From positions 1,054,001-1,118,000 of the forward strand of contig NZ_QTJV01000002.1 of NCBI RefSeq assembly GCF_003412465.1: a stretch of DNA of 64,000 nucleotides, read 5' to 3'. Both the position numbers and the translations under genes were made by a program. The DNA comes from Chitinophaga silvisoli. GTDB taxonomy: Bacteria > Bacteroidota > Bacteroidia > Chitinophagales > Chitinophagaceae. The notes beneath the pieces are model-generated. The model made no database searches. It was not told the origin of the DNA and saw nothing but the letters and a program-made list of their open reading frames with translations. Of this stretch, positions 7,003 through 15,665 are shown piece by piece (within the stretch, counting starts at the first letter, position 1; every line of letters begins with the position of its first letter).

Positions 7003-9715
7003 GAGCCTACTGGCCATAGTATTATGTTGCAGTGCTGGCATTCGTGTATCCGCCCAGGAGAGAGATACCATCCCTGCAGCAGACCAACCAGTGGGATTGA
7101 ACTTACCATTGGGAAATTCACAACCTCAGCAATACGAGATAGCTGACATCATCGTGTCAGGAACCCAGTATCTTGATAAGTCCCTGCTGATCTCCCTCTC
7201 CGGATTGAACGTAGGTGACAAAGTCGTTTATCCCGGTGGTGACCAGTTTGCGAAAGCAATCCAGGCTCTGTGGGGACAAAGACTGTTTGCCAACGTCGCT
7301 ATTTATGTAAACAAAATTCAGGATGGTCAGATCTGGCTGGAAATTGAATTGCAGGAACGCCCTCGTCTGAACCAGTTTATCTTCAAAGGAGTTAAAAAAT
7401 CAGAACAGGAAGAGATCATCAAGAAAACCGGCATGCGTAAGGGCCAGGTGGTAACCGAAAGCATGGAACAAAATGCAGTAGGCATCATCAGGAAATACTA
7501 TAGCGAAAAAGGTTACCGTAACGCCGAAGTAGGTGTTAGCGAAAGAATCGATAGCGGTCAGACCAATGCTACCAACGTCGTATTCACTGTAGCAAAAGGT
7601 AACAAAGCCAAGGTAGACAACATATACATCGTAGGTAATGCGAACATCTCCGATACCAAACTGAAAAAGAAAATGAAGGGTACCAAAGAAAGGACCCGCC
7701 TCACCATCTATCCGGATTATGAGCCAGTATGGCCTGATTCCGCTGATGATCGTGGTGATTACTGGCGTACTTTCGGTTTTCTCCAGCCGTCCCGTACACT
7801 GGAAGAACTGGATCCTTATTTCCGCTTCAAACTGTTCTCCTCTGCTAAGTTCAACGAAAATAAATACGCTGAAGATAAAGAGAAAGTAATCTCTTACTAT
7901 AATACCCAGGGGTATCGTGATGCGGTGCTGCTGAGAGATACCACCTACAAATCCCATAATGGTGGTGTAAATGTGAGTATGGAAGTGATGGAGGGTAAGA
8001 AATATTACTTCGGTAAAATCACCTGGAAAGGTAATACCCGCTATACTGACTCCCTGCTGGCAAAGGTATTGGGCATCAAGGAAGGTGACACTTACAACCA
8101 GGAAATGCTGCAGAAACGCCTGCTGTCATCCGAAGGTGGTGACGTTGGTGGTCTCTACATGGACTACGGTTACCTGTTCTTCCATGCTGACCCGGTAGAA
8201 GTAGGTATTCATGGTGATACTATCGACTACGAAATAAGAATCTCAGAAGGTCCGCAGGCAACGATCAAGGAAGTACGTATAGCAGGTAACGAAAAGACCA
8301 ACGAACACGTAATCCGTCGTGAGCTGCGTACACTGCCTGGCGAGAAATTCAGCCGTACTGACCTGATTCGTTCTAACCGTGAAATTGCGAACCTCGGTTT
8401 CTTCAACCCTGAAAAGATCGGTATGAACCCGGTGCCTAATATCCAGGATGGAACTGTGGACATCGACTATACAGTAGAAGAAAAAGCAAATGACCAGCTG
8501 GAACTGTCAGCAGGCTGGGGTGGTTACATTGGTCTGACCGGTACACTCGGTGTGACCTTCAATAACTTCTCCCTGCGCAACATTTTCAACAAGCAGACAT
8601 GGGATCCTTTACCGAGTGGTGACGGCCAGAAATTATCTGTTCGTGTTTCTTCAAATGGTAAGGCTTATCGTTCTTACAACTTCTCTTTCACGGAGCCATG
8701 GTTAGGCGGTAAAAAGAGAAACCAGTTCTCTGTAAGCTTCTACAACAGCTACCAGAACCCGAATGCTTACTCTTCTTACATTTATGGCTCAACCCTGTCA
8801 AACAGTGCATACTTCAAGGTAATGGGTGCGTCCTTATCACTGGGTAAGCAGCTGAAATGGCCTGATGACTATTTCACCCTGATCTACGCGGTGAACTATC
8901 AGCAGTATAAACTGAAGAACTATAACTATTTCAACATCCCAGGTTTCTCCAGCGGTACATCAAATAACATCAACCTGAAACTGACCCTGGCCCGTTCATC
9001 TGTTGACCAGCAGATCTTCCCAAGATCCGGTTCCAACTTTATGCTGAGCGGTCAGTTTACACCTCCATACTCCATGTTCCATCCTGACAAGGATTACAAA
9101 CTGGAGTCTGTAAAAGATCAGTTCAGCTTTATCGAATACCAGAAATACCGTTTCAATGCTGAGTGGTACGTACCATTGAGCAAGCCAATTGGTAGCGACA
9201 ACAAGATGTTCGTGATGAAGATTGCGGCTAAATTTGGTTATATCAGCCGTTACAACAGCAGAACGACCCTGTCTCCATTTGGTCGCTTTGAGTTAGGGGG
9301 TGATGGTCTGAGTAACTTTGCGATCTATGACCGTGATATCGTATCTCAGAGAGGTTATCCCGTATATTATTCATCTGACCCAAGAAGCAATTCTGAAGGC
9401 AGCCAGCCAAGTGGTTACGAAGGTTTCACAATCTTCAACAAGTACGTGATGGAGTTGCGTTATCCTTTCAGCCTGAATCCAAGCTCTACGATCTTTGGTC
9501 TGGCATTCCTGGAGGCAGCCAACGGTTACAGGGATGTACAGGAATACAATCCATTCAAACTGCGTCGTTCAGCGGGTCTGGGTATGCGCTTCTACCTGCC
9601 GATGTTTGGTTTGCTTGGATTTGACTACGGTATTGGATTTGACCGTATCACATCCGGCAATGGTCTGAAGGATGCTGCTAAGTTCACCTTCATGCTCGGC
9701 TTCGAACCGGAATAA
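6983..9715 (+). CDS. bamA: Outer-membrane protein assembly factor BamA
   Basis: A 910-residue outer-membrane protein that folds and inserts beta-barrel proteins. The signal peptide is residues 1-24 (MKKLFPKSLLAIVLCCSAGI then RVSAQ). It is followed by about five POTRA repeats (roughly 45-480), rich in phrases such as VRIAGNEKTNEHVIRREL, and a C-terminal Omp85 barrel from about 500 to the end, closing FTFMLGFEPE. Longer than the Escherichia coli protein, as is usual in this phylum. The start at 6983 is supported by the signal peptide; an in-frame codon at 6953 would put ten extra residues in front of it. Two Skp-like chaperone genes follow. Confidence 0.95.
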   Translation: MKKLFPKSLLAIVLCCSAGIRVSAQERDTIPAADQPVGLNLPLGNSQPQQYEIADIIVSGTQYLDKSLLISLSGLNVGDKVVYPGGDQFAKAIQALWGQRLFANVAIYVNKIQDGQIWLEIELQERPRLNQFIFKGVKKSEQEEIIKKTGMRKGQVVTESMEQNAVGIIRKYYSEKGYRNAEVGVSERIDSGQTNATNVVFTVAKGNKAKVDNIYIVGNANISDTKLKKKMKGTKERTRLTIYPDYEPVWPDSADDRGDYWRTFGFLQPSRTLEELDPYFRFKLFSSAKFNENKYAEDKEKVISYYNTQGYRDAVLLRDTTYKSHNGGVNVSMEVMEGKKYYFGKITWKGNTRYTDSLLAKVLGIKEGDTYNQEMLQKRLLSSEGGDVGGLYMDYGYLFFHADPVEVGIHGDTIDYEIRISEGPQATIKEVRIAGNEKTNEHVIRRELRTLPGEKFSRTDLIRSNREIANLGFFNPEKIGMNPVPNIQDGTVDIDYTVEEKANDQLELSAGWGGYIGLTGTLGVTFNNFSLRNIFNKQTWDPLPSGDGQKLSVRVSSNGKAYRSYNFSFTEPWLGGKKRNQFSVSFYNSYQNPNAYSSYIYGSTLSNSAYFKVMGASLSLGKQLKWPDDYFTLIYAVNYQQYKLKNYNYFNIPGFSSGTSNNINLKLTLARSSVDQQIFPRSGSNFMLSGQFTPPYSMFHPDKDYKLESVKDQFSFIEYQKYRFNAEWYVPLSKPIGSDNKMFVMKIAAKFGYISRYNSRTTLSPFGRFELGGDGLSNFAIYDRDIVSQRGYPVYYSSDPRSNSEGSQPSGYEGFTIFNKYVMELRYPFSLNPSSTIFGLAFLEAANGYRDVQEYNPFKLRRSAGLGMRFYLPMFGLLGFDYGIGFDRITSGNGLKDAAKFTFMLGFEPE

Positions 9716-9730
9716 TAGAAAGAAACTTAC

Positions 9731-9765
9731 AGTATGGAGCTCTCCTGACGGGGAGCTTTCATACT
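9731..9765 (+). terminator. Imperfect hairpin after bamA
   Basis: A long imperfect stem pairs 9731-9745 with about 9750-9765, with a 4-nt loop and one bulge. There is no clear T-run, so it may be a processing or 3'-end-stabilising structure rather than a terminator. Confidence 0.45.
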
Positions 9766-9857
9766 ATCAGGGGGATGTGTGACGTTTGAATAAATTTTAA
9801 ATTATATATTGCAAATCCGAAATCCCGGGGTGCCTATAGTTTAAATCAATAAACATT

Positions 9858-10373
9858 ATGAAGAAACTAAGCCTCATGATTGCCCTGGTGCTGGGTACTG
9901 CCCTGATGGCAAGTGCACAGCGCTATTGCGTGATCGATACCAAATATATTCTGGACAATATCCCTGAATATAAAGAAGCTCAAAGTAAGCTGGATGCTGT
10001 AGCTGAGCAATGGCAAAAAGAAATAGATGCAAAATTCCTCGAAGTAGACAAGATGTACAAGTCTTATCAGGCAGAACAGGTGATGCTGACGGACGAACTG
10101 AAGCACAAACGTGAAGAAGAGATTGTAGCAAGAGAAAAAGAGGCAAAGGATTTGCAGAAAAAACGTTTTGGTTACGAAGGGGACCTATTCAAGAAGAGAG
10201 AGGAACTGGTAAAACCTATACAGGACAGAATCTATAATGCCGTACAAAAGCTCGCAGCCCAGCGTATGTACGACTTTGTGCTGGATAAGGCCGGAGGTGT
10301 TACCGTAATTTTCTCTGACACTAAGTTGGATAAAAGTGATGATATTCTGAATGCACTTGGTGTAAAGAAGTAA
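9858..10373 (+). CDS. OmpH/Skp family periplasmic chaperone, copy 1
   Basis: A 171-residue protein with a signal peptide (residues 1-20, ending MASAQ). It has a short beta segment (RYCVIDTKYILDNIPEYKEA), a long charged coiled-coil hairpin (about 35-125), and a C-terminal beta stretch (YDFVLDKAGGVTVIFSD). This is the Skp architecture: a trimeric periplasmic holdase that delivers unfolded barrel proteins to BamA. It lies 142 bp after bamA and 105 bp before a second member, both on the same strand. Confidence 0.9.
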   Translation: MKKLSLMIALVLGTALMASAQRYCVIDTKYILDNIPEYKEAQSKLDAVAEQWQKEIDAKFLEVDKMYKSYQAEQVMLTDELKHKREEEIVAREKEAKDLQKKRFGYEGDLFKKREELVKPIQDRIYNAVQKLAAQRMYDFVLDKAGGVTVIFSDTKLDKSDDILNALGVKK

Positions 10374-10478
10374 TAGCAGCGCATCCAACAGAAATGGGAT
10401 TTAGGAATTATTAACCTTTTGTACCAAATTTTAACCTTAGTTTAGTATTCAAAATCTTTTTTAAACACAGACAACATC

Positions 10479-10988
10479 ATGAAGAAGTATGTAATTATTG
10501 CTTTCGTGGCAGTATCCGGATTGTTCAGCGTGAAGACAATGGCACAGTCCAAAGTGGCTCACATCAACGCTCAGGCCCTGATCGAGGCAATGCCGGAAGC
10601 CCAGACGGCAATGAAAACCCTGCAGACTTATGCAGAGGAACTGGATAAGGATGGAAAAGGACTGATTGATGAGTATCAGAAGAAACTGAAAGAATTTAAT
10701 GACGGTGCAGATAAAATGACTGACAACGTACGTGAGATCAAGGGTAAAGAGCTCCAGACTGCTCAGAAAAACATCCAGGACTACCAGGATGCAGCTCAGA
10801 ACAAAATTGAAGCTAAGCGTCAGGAACTGCTGAAACCAATCTACGACAAGGCTCGTAAAGCTATCGAAGATACAGCAAAAGAGAAAGGTTACGCTTATGT
10901 AATCGACAATTCCCAGAGCATTCTGCTGGTTGCACCAGTTGGTGATGACCTGTCTGCAGCTGTAAAAGCTAAGCTGGGTATCAAATAA
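10479..10988 (+). CDS. OmpH/Skp family periplasmic chaperone, copy 2
   Basis: A 169-residue paralogue of the gene before it, with a signal peptide (about 1-22, ending KTMAQ), a SKVAHINAQALIEAMPEAQTA beta-helix start, a coiled-coil region from about 40 to 125, and a terminal YAYVIDNSQSILLVAP strand. It should act as a holdase for outer-membrane proteins in the periplasm. The tandem pair downstream of bamA is common in Bacteroidota and suggests division of labour. A strong terminator closes the unit 28 bp after the stop. Confidence 0.9.
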   Translation: MKKYVIIAFVAVSGLFSVKTMAQSKVAHINAQALIEAMPEAQTAMKTLQTYAEELDKDGKGLIDEYQKKLKEFNDGADKMTDNVREIKGKELQTAQKNIQDYQDAAQNKIEAKRQELLKPIYDKARKAIEDTAKEKGYAYVIDNSQSILLVAPVGDDLSAAVKAKLGIK

Positions 10989-11016
10989 TCCAGGCACACA
11001 AAACTTACTATAGAAG

Positions 11017-11046
11017 CCCCGGGACCCGGTCCCGGGGTATTTTTTT
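11017..11046 (+). terminator. Intrinsic terminator after ompH copy 2
   Basis: A GC-rich 8-bp stem (11017-11024 with 11030-11037), a 5-nt loop, then TATTTTTTT. It separates the outer-membrane unit from rpmH. Confidence 0.92.
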
Positions 11047-11077
11047 AAAAATTCCTTTATTATCTCATAAAATTCTT

Positions 11078-11085
11078 TACCTTTG
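11078..11085 (+). promoter_or_regulatory. Putative -7 element for rpmH
   Basis: TACCTTTG fits the Bacteroidota -7 consensus and is 75 bp before the rpmH ATG, just after the upstream terminator. No clear -33 TTG is present. Confidence 0.45.
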
Positions 11086-11160
11086 CCTTCCGTTTTAAAA
11101 ACAGGATTCCGCAAAACGGGAGAGTGTTTAGTATAGTACAGGTAAAAACAAAATATTAAA

Positions 11161-11316
11161 ATGAAACGTACTTTTCAACCGCATAACAGACGCAGAAAGA
11201 GCGTTCATGGTTTTAGAAAGAGAATGGAAACTGCTAACGGCCGTAAAGTATTAGCTTCCCGCAGAGCTAAAGGACGTAAGAAATTAACTGTTTCTGACGA
11301 GCGTAAGCTGAAATAA
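11161..11316 (+). CDS. rpmH: 50S ribosomal protein L34
   Basis: A 51-residue very basic protein of the large ribosomal subunit. It begins [20 protein letters not shown] and contains [22 protein letters not shown], the L34 signature, with a short C-terminal extension (TVSDERKLK). The short length is normal for the family. It is followed by rnpA and yidD, the conserved bacterial order. The 105-nt gap to the likely rnpA start holds no other gene. Confidence 0.97.
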   Translation: MKRTFQPHNRRRKSVHGFRKRMETANGRKVLASRRAKGRKKLTVSDERKLK

Positions 11317-11421
11317 GGTCAGCTTTAACTGCATGAGCTTTCGGGCTTAACTTGCAGCTTTTAAGGCTGGTTCCTGATCGAACAGAATGTTATTGCTTTT
11401 GATAGATAAATCGGACTTGCC

Positions 11422-11823
11422 ATAAAAACTTATTCTTTTACAAAAGAAGAAAGGTTAAAAAGCAGAAAAATCATTGAAACGCTTTTTCGGGAAGGAAAAG
11501 CGTTTTCTGTTTTTCCATACCGCATAGTATATATGCCGGTGGATACTCCCATTGCCCCATATCCCGTTCAGGCCGGTTTCAGTGTCTCAACCAAGCGATT
11601 TCCACATGCCGTGGACCGCAACAGGGTGAAACGCCTGACCAGGGAATGTTATCGCCTGCAAAAAGGCGAACTGTATGAACAGCTACGGGCACAGCAGCCG
11701 AATAGCCAGCTGGCCGTATTCTTCATCTATACCGACAAGAAAATAGCCCCCTTTACTACCCTCCAACACAAAATTTCCCTAATTTTAAAGAAACTGGCGA
11801 AGGAAGCGCTGGCTGCATCATGA
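11422..11823 (+). CDS. rnpA: Ribonuclease P protein component, probable ATA start
   Basis: The protein subunit of RNase P, which helps the catalytic RNA trim tRNA 5' leaders. The signature [12 protein letters not shown] is present, as is a C-terminal [14 protein letters not shown] helix. The conserved N-terminal part ([20 protein letters not shown] then [15 protein letters not shown]) lies upstream of the first ATG (11533). In that frame, between the stop at 11407-11409 and 11533, there is no ATG, GTG or TTG; only ATC (11410), an internal ATC/ATT pair, and ATA codons are available. The ATA at 11422 gives the expected N-terminus and a 133-residue protein. The stop overlaps the yidD start (ATGA). 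The product is certain; the start is inferred. Confidence 0.88.
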   Translation: MKTYSFTKEERLKSRKIIETLFREGKAFSVFPYRIVYMPVDTPIAPYPVQAGFSVSTKRFPHAVDRNRVKRLTRECYRLQKGELYEQLRAQQPNSQLAVFFIYTDKKIAPFTTLQHKISLILKKLAKEALAAS

Positions 11824-12047
11824 AGATTTTGAGCTTGTTGAGCTACCCCTTTATCTGGGTAATCAGGATTTACCAATGGGGTATTTCTCCGCTACTGGGC
11901 AATAAGTGCAGGTATACACCCACCTGCTCTCAATATGGCGTGGAAGCATTGAAAAAACACGGTCTTATTAAGGGCGGATACCTCACTGTAAAAAGAATCT
12001 TGTCATGCCACCCCTGGGGCGGACATGGACATGACCCGGTACCATAG
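11820..12047 (+). CDS. yidD: Membrane protein insertion efficiency factor YidD
   Basis: A 75-residue peripheral membrane protein that assists YidC-dependent insertion. An amphipathic N-terminal segment ([20 protein letters not shown]) leads into the family signature [22 protein letters not shown] and ends [13 protein letters not shown]. The conserved cysteines are in CRYTPTC and near the C-terminus. The ATG overlaps the rnpA stop by four bases, which indicates coupled translation. yidC itself does not follow here; a protease gene does, about 115 bp later. Confidence 0.95.
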   Translation: MKILSLLSYPFIWVIRIYQWGISPLLGNKCRYTPTCSQYGVEALKKHGLIKGGYLTVKRILSCHPWGGHGHDPVP

Positions 12048-12163
12048 ATCCCGGCGGCCTGAAAGGCTAAAACTCTGGCAATCACGTATTTTAACTTTTC
12101 AAATACGTAAAGAACTTGTAGCTTACGACTGCTTTATAAATTAGCTCACATTAACTTTTACCT

Positions 12164-13831
12164 ATGCGTGCATTTTTTCAAAGAAAGAGGAGAATTGTCG
12201 TGGTATTGGTGTTGCTCATCATAGGTGCTACCGGTATCAAAGCATACAGTGACAAAGACAAATACTTTGAGATCGCTAAAAATCTGGACATCTTCGCAGC
12301 TTTCTACCGGGAGCTGAATACCTACTATGTAGACGACCTGCCCCCGGAAAAACTGATGCATAAAGGCATAGATGCCATCCTGGAAGAAACTGATCCTTAT
12401 ACTGACTTCATTCCCGAAGAAAACCTGGATGAACTTAAATTCATGGCTACGGGCAAGTACGGAGGTGTAGGGATTTCTGTTATTACCGACAGCGTTCGCA
12501 CGGTAATCACCGACATCTACGAAGGCAGTCCTATGGACAAGGCCGGCGTGAAAACCGGTGACCTGATCCTGTCTCTGGATGGCAAGCCTACCCAGGATAT
12601 GGACCAGGACGACATCAGCCATATGCTGAAAGGTGTGCCTGGTACTACCCTGCAAATGGTGACTAAAAATCCGTCCACAGGTGTAGAAACCTCCAAAACC
12701 ATTACCCGCGAAGAGATTAATGTAAAGCCGGTGAGCTATTCCGGTATGGTAGGTAATGATATCGGGTATATCCGCATGACACAGTTCACTGAAAATAGCG
12801 GCGATGCCGTATCCGATGCTTTTACCCAGCTGAAAAAGGACCATCCGGCTATCAGGGGTGTGATCCTGGATCTGCGTGGCAACCCCGGTGGCCTGCTGGA
12901 CGAAGCGGTACTGGTAGCGAACATCTTTGTAGATAAGAACAAGGTCATCGTAAGCACCAAAGGCAAGGTAAAGAACTGGGATCGTGACTATAAAACCGAA
13001 GGCAACGCGATAGATGCCAAAATTCCATTGGCAGTACTCACGAACCGCTCCTCTGCTTCTGCTTCAGAAATCGTAGCAGGTGCTATCCAGGACCTGGATC
13101 GCGGCGTAATTATCGGTCAGCGCTCCTTTGGTAAGGGCTTGGTACAAACTACCCGTCCGCTGCCTTATAATGCAAAATTGAAGGTTACCACCGCCAAATA
13201 CTATACACCCAGTGGCCGTTGTATCCAGGCGATCGACTATTCTCACCGCAATGACGATGGTGAAGTGGAATCAGTACCGGACAGCCTGCGTAAATCGTTC
13301 AGTACCGCCGATGGCCGTAAGGTACGTGATGGGGGTGGGATAGAACCGGATGATGCCGTAGATCCAACCCTCCTGAGCCAGGTAACCGTGACCCTGCTGC
13401 GCAGGCAGTATATTTTCGACTACGCTACACAATACTATTATTCACATCCTAAGATTGCGGCGGCAGGTTCCTTCTCCCTGAGTGAAGATGATTTCTCCGA
13501 CTTTATGCGTTACCTGGATGGCAGAAATTATAGTTATAAAACCCATACGGAAGAAGCTATGGAAAACCTGCAGGCAACTGCCCGTAAAGAAAAATACTAT
13601 GATGCCATGTCGAAGGAATTCGAAGCGCTGCAGGCAAAGATGAAGCACGACAAAAAGCAGGATCTGCTGAAGAATAAAACAGAGATCAAACACCTGCTGG
13701 AAGAAGAGATTTCTAACCGCTATTATATGCAGAAAGGTAGAATTGCACAGTCCCTGGTGACAGATAACGAAGTGACCGAGGCGGTGAAAGTGCTGCACGA
13801 TCCACAGAAATATCAGCAATTGCTGCATTGA
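12164..13831 (+). CDS. S41 family carboxy-terminal processing peptidase (CtpA/Prc-like)
   Basis: A 555-residue protease with an N-terminal signal anchor (about residues 10-27), so it acts in the periplasm on C-terminal tails of substrates. A PDZ domain covers about 90-170 (YGGVGISVITDS, AGVKTGDLILSLDG). The peptidase core covers about 195-370, with RGVILDLRGNPGGLLDEAV, the serine motif SSASASEIVAG near 296-306 and the lysine in SFGKGLVQ (K324). A long charged C-terminal helical region follows (about 420-555). Full length for the family. It ends 10 bp before a perfect terminator and is probably its own unit. Substrates are unknown. Confidence 0.93.
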   Translation: MRAFFQRKRRIVVVLVLLIIGATGIKAYSDKDKYFEIAKNLDIFAAFYRELNTYYVDDLPPEKLMHKGIDAILEETDPYTDFIPEENLDELKFMATGKYGGVGISVITDSVRTVITDIYEGSPMDKAGVKTGDLILSLDGKPTQDMDQDDISHMLKGVPGTTLQMVTKNPSTGVETSKTITREEINVKPVSYSGMVGNDIGYIRMTQFTENSGDAVSDAFTQLKKDHPAIRGVILDLRGNPGGLLDEAVLVANIFVDKNKVIVSTKGKVKNWDRDYKTEGNAIDAKIPLAVLTNRSSASASEIVAGAIQDLDRGVIIGQRSFGKGLVQTTRPLPYNAKLKVTTAKYYTPSGRCIQAIDYSHRNDDGEVESVPDSLRKSFSTADGRKVRDGGGIEPDDAVDPTLLSQVTVTLLRRQYIFDYATQYYYSHPKIAAAGSFSLSEDDFSDFMRYLDGRNYSYKTHTEEAMENLQATARKEKYYDAMSKEFEALQAKMKHDKKQDLLKNKTEIKHLLEEEISNRYYMQKGRIAQSLVTDNEVTEAVKVLHDPQKYQQLLH

Positions 13832-13841
13832 TAAAAATTTG

Positions 13842-13874
13842 TCGCTTTTGTCTCAGACAAAAGCGATTTTTTTT
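13842..13874 (+). terminator. Intrinsic terminator after the S41 protease gene
   Basis: A perfect 12-bp inverted repeat (13842-13853 with 13855-13866) with a minimal loop, followed by eight T. Confidence 0.92.
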
Positions 13875-13918
13875 GCATGGCCATGCGGCCTGTTAAGAGA
13901 AATTTTAAAAATCCATTT

Positions 13919-14692
13919 ATGAAAAAGCTCCTCCTGCCCTTTATTGTTACCATTTTGCTGGCATGTAATAATAACAATACCAGTAGCCAGCATGATTCAG
14001 TAACCGTGATGAGAAAAGATACGACAACTGAATATTTTGATACAACGGCAATGAATATACTGAGTGAAACGGAGAAGGTGGAAGGATGGCAGTTATTGTT
14101 TAATGGCAAAGACCTGAGTGGCTGGCACCTGTATCAGCATAAGACAGGTGGCGCATGGTCAGTGGACAGCGGCATGCTGCATTGCAAAGGCGACAAGGAT
14201 TTCAAGGCCAATCGTGCAGATCTGACATCAGACAGTACGTATGAGAATTTTGAATTGTTCCTCGAATGGAAGATTGCGGCGCAGGGGAATAGTGGCATCA
14301 TTTACCTGGCCTCTGAGGAATATCCTGCTGCTTACCAGAGTGGGCCGGAATACCAGTTAATCGATGATAATAATTTTCCTGAAAAGCTGGAAGACTGGCA
14401 GAAGACAGGATGTAACTATGCGATGAGTGCGCCGCTGGTGAATGCTACCCGGCCTGCAGGTGAGTGGAATCATGCACGGATTGTGGTATATCATGGGCAT
14501 GTGGAGCATTGGCTGAACGGGCAGAAAACGGCGGACTATGTAATTGGCTCAGCGGAGTGGAAAGCGGAGAAAGAAAAGGGAAAATGGAAAGATGCTAAAG
14601 GTTACGGTGCTACGAAAAAAGGGTTTATAGATTTACAGGATCATGGCAGTGAAATCTGGTTTAAGAATATAAAAATTAAACGACTTTCATAG
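13919..14692 (+). CDS. DUF1080 (3-keto-disaccharide hydrolase) lipoprotein
   Basis: A 257-residue exported protein. The start at 13919 gives a lipoprotein signal with lipobox ILLAC (cysteine about residue 16) followed by an Asn-rich linker. The DUF1080 domain covers about 55-255: WQLLFNGKDLSGWHLYQ, WSVDSGMLHCKGD, FELFLEWKIAAQGNSGIIYL, PAGEWNHARIVVYHG and the closing GSEIWFKNIKIK. This jelly-roll lectin-like fold includes 3-keto-glucoside hydrolases, so a role in carbohydrate turnover at the cell surface or in the periplasm is likely. A longer in-frame start at 13877 would bury the signal. It is flanked by terminators on both sides, so it is a single-gene unit. Confidence 0.88.
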   Translation: MKKLLLPFIVTILLACNNNNTSSQHDSVTVMRKDTTTEYFDTTAMNILSETEKVEGWQLLFNGKDLSGWHLYQHKTGGAWSVDSGMLHCKGDKDFKANRADLTSDSTYENFELFLEWKIAAQGNSGIIYLASEEYPAAYQSGPEYQLIDDNNFPEKLEDWQKTGCNYAMSAPLVNATRPAGEWNHARIVVYHGHVEHWLNGQKTADYVIGSAEWKAEKEKGKWKDAKGYGATKKGFIDLQDHGSEIWFKNIKIKRLS

Positions 14693-14705
14693 TGCAGGAT
14701 TCAAT

Positions 14706-14742
14706 AAGAACGGCCATTGCGAAGCAATGGCCGTTCTTATTA
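14706..14742. terminator. Bidirectional terminator between DUF1080 gene and sod
   Basis: A perfect 15-bp stem (14706-14720 with 14724-14738) and a 3-nt loop between two convergent genes. AT-rich flanks on both sides make it usable in both directions. Confidence 0.88.
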
Positions 14743-14759
14743 ATATTTAAAATGCAAAA

Positions 14760-15365
14760 TTACAAAGCAGCTTCGTAACGTTTGCTAACTGCATCCCAGT
14801 TCACAACATTCCAGAATGCTTTCAGATAGTCAGGACGACGGTTCTGATATTTCAGGTAGTAAGCATGTTCCCAAACGTCTACACCTAAGATCGGAGTACC
14901 TTTTACTTCAGCAACATCCATCAGTGGATTGTCCTGGTTAGGAGTAGAAGAAACTTCCAGTTTACCACCTTTTACCAGCAGCCAGGCCCAGCCTGAACCG
15001 AAACGGGTAGCACCGGCAGCATTGAATTTTTCTTTGAATTCTTCGAAAGAACCGAAAGTGCTCTTGATAGCATCAGCCAGTTTGCCGGTAGGTTCGCCAC
15101 CTGCGTTAGGGCCGAGGATGGTCCAGAAGAAACTGTGATTCCAGTGACCACCACCGTTGTTCCTGATCGCTGGGCTCAGTGTACCGGCGATAGCAACCAG
15201 TTCTTCCAGGGATTTATTTTCATTTTCAGTACCGGCAATTGCTTTGTTCAGGTTGTCAACATATGCCTGATGGTGCTTACCGTGGTGAATTTCCATTGTC
15301 TGCTTGTCGATATGTGGTTCCAGTGCGTCTGTAGCGTACGGTAAGCTCGGAAGTGTAAATGCCAT
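14760..15365 (-). CDS. sodB: Superoxide dismutase [Fe/Mn]
   Basis: A 201-residue cytoplasmic enzyme converting superoxide to peroxide and oxygen. Metal ligands are recognisable: H27 in [11 protein letters not shown], a second His in [10 protein letters not shown], and Asp and His in [19 protein letters not shown]. The GSGWAWLLV segment is typical of the Fe/Mn family; whether iron, manganese or either is used cannot be decided from this reading. It is transcribed alone, with a good promoter match upstream and a bidirectional terminator downstream. Confidence 0.96.
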   Translation of the reverse strand: MAFTLPSLPYATDALEPHIDKQTMEIHHGKHHQAYVDNLNKAIAGTENENKSLEELVAIAGTLSPAIRNNGGGHWNHSFFWTILGPNAGGEPTGKLADAIKSTFGSFEEFKEKFNAAGATRFGSGWAWLLVKGGKLEVSSTPNQDNPLMDVAEVKGTPILGVDVWEHAYYLKYQNRRPDYLKAFWNVVNWDAVSKRYEAAL

Positions 15366-15415
15366 AACTTATGTTTTTTTATTGCGTTAATAAATAAGAG
15401 TGTATCAATAGGTAC

Positions 15416-15447
15416 CAAATTTACTGCCTAATCAGGTAAATATCAAA
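15416..15447 (-). promoter_or_regulatory. Promoter of sod: -33 TTTG and -7 TAAATTTG
   Basis: Read on the minus strand, TTTG lies at 15447-15444 and TAAATTTG at 15423-15416, with a 20-bp spacer. Both elements fit the Bacteroidota consensus. The leader to the start codon would be about 40 nt. Confidence 0.65.
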
Positions 15448-15615
15448 AGGCGCAGGCGAAATGGGCTGGTGGGTGGTTGCGGTCGCCGTGTAATAATGCC
15501 TCAATTATCAATAAAACATAGGTATTCCCGCCCAATTCCCGTACCAAATGGGTTGGATATATGCTTTTTTATTTTATATTTACGTTAAGTGTTATAACAG
15601 CTTTAGTAAGCATGC

Positions 15616-15637
15616 CCTTTACGTATACACGTAAAGG
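15616..15637 (+). promoter_or_regulatory. Perfect inverted repeat upstream of the PAS-LuxR gene
   Basis: CCTTTACGT (15616-15624), 4-nt spacer, ACGTAAAGG (15629-15637), ending 28 bp before the start codon. It could be a dimer operator, possibly autoregulatory, or an RNA hairpin in the leader. Confidence 0.5.
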
Positions 15638-15665
15638 TTACTGCTATTAGTATAAAACTAAAAGT

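Larger units (their letters stand above)
15366..15665. other. 300-bp divergent intergenic region sod / PAS-LuxR
   Basis: No gene is seen. It holds the sod promoter on the minus strand (15416-15447) and, near the PAS-LuxR start, a perfect 9-bp inverted repeat at 15616-15637. A TATATTTA box near 15586 could be a weak -7 element for the regulator. Confidence 0.6.
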
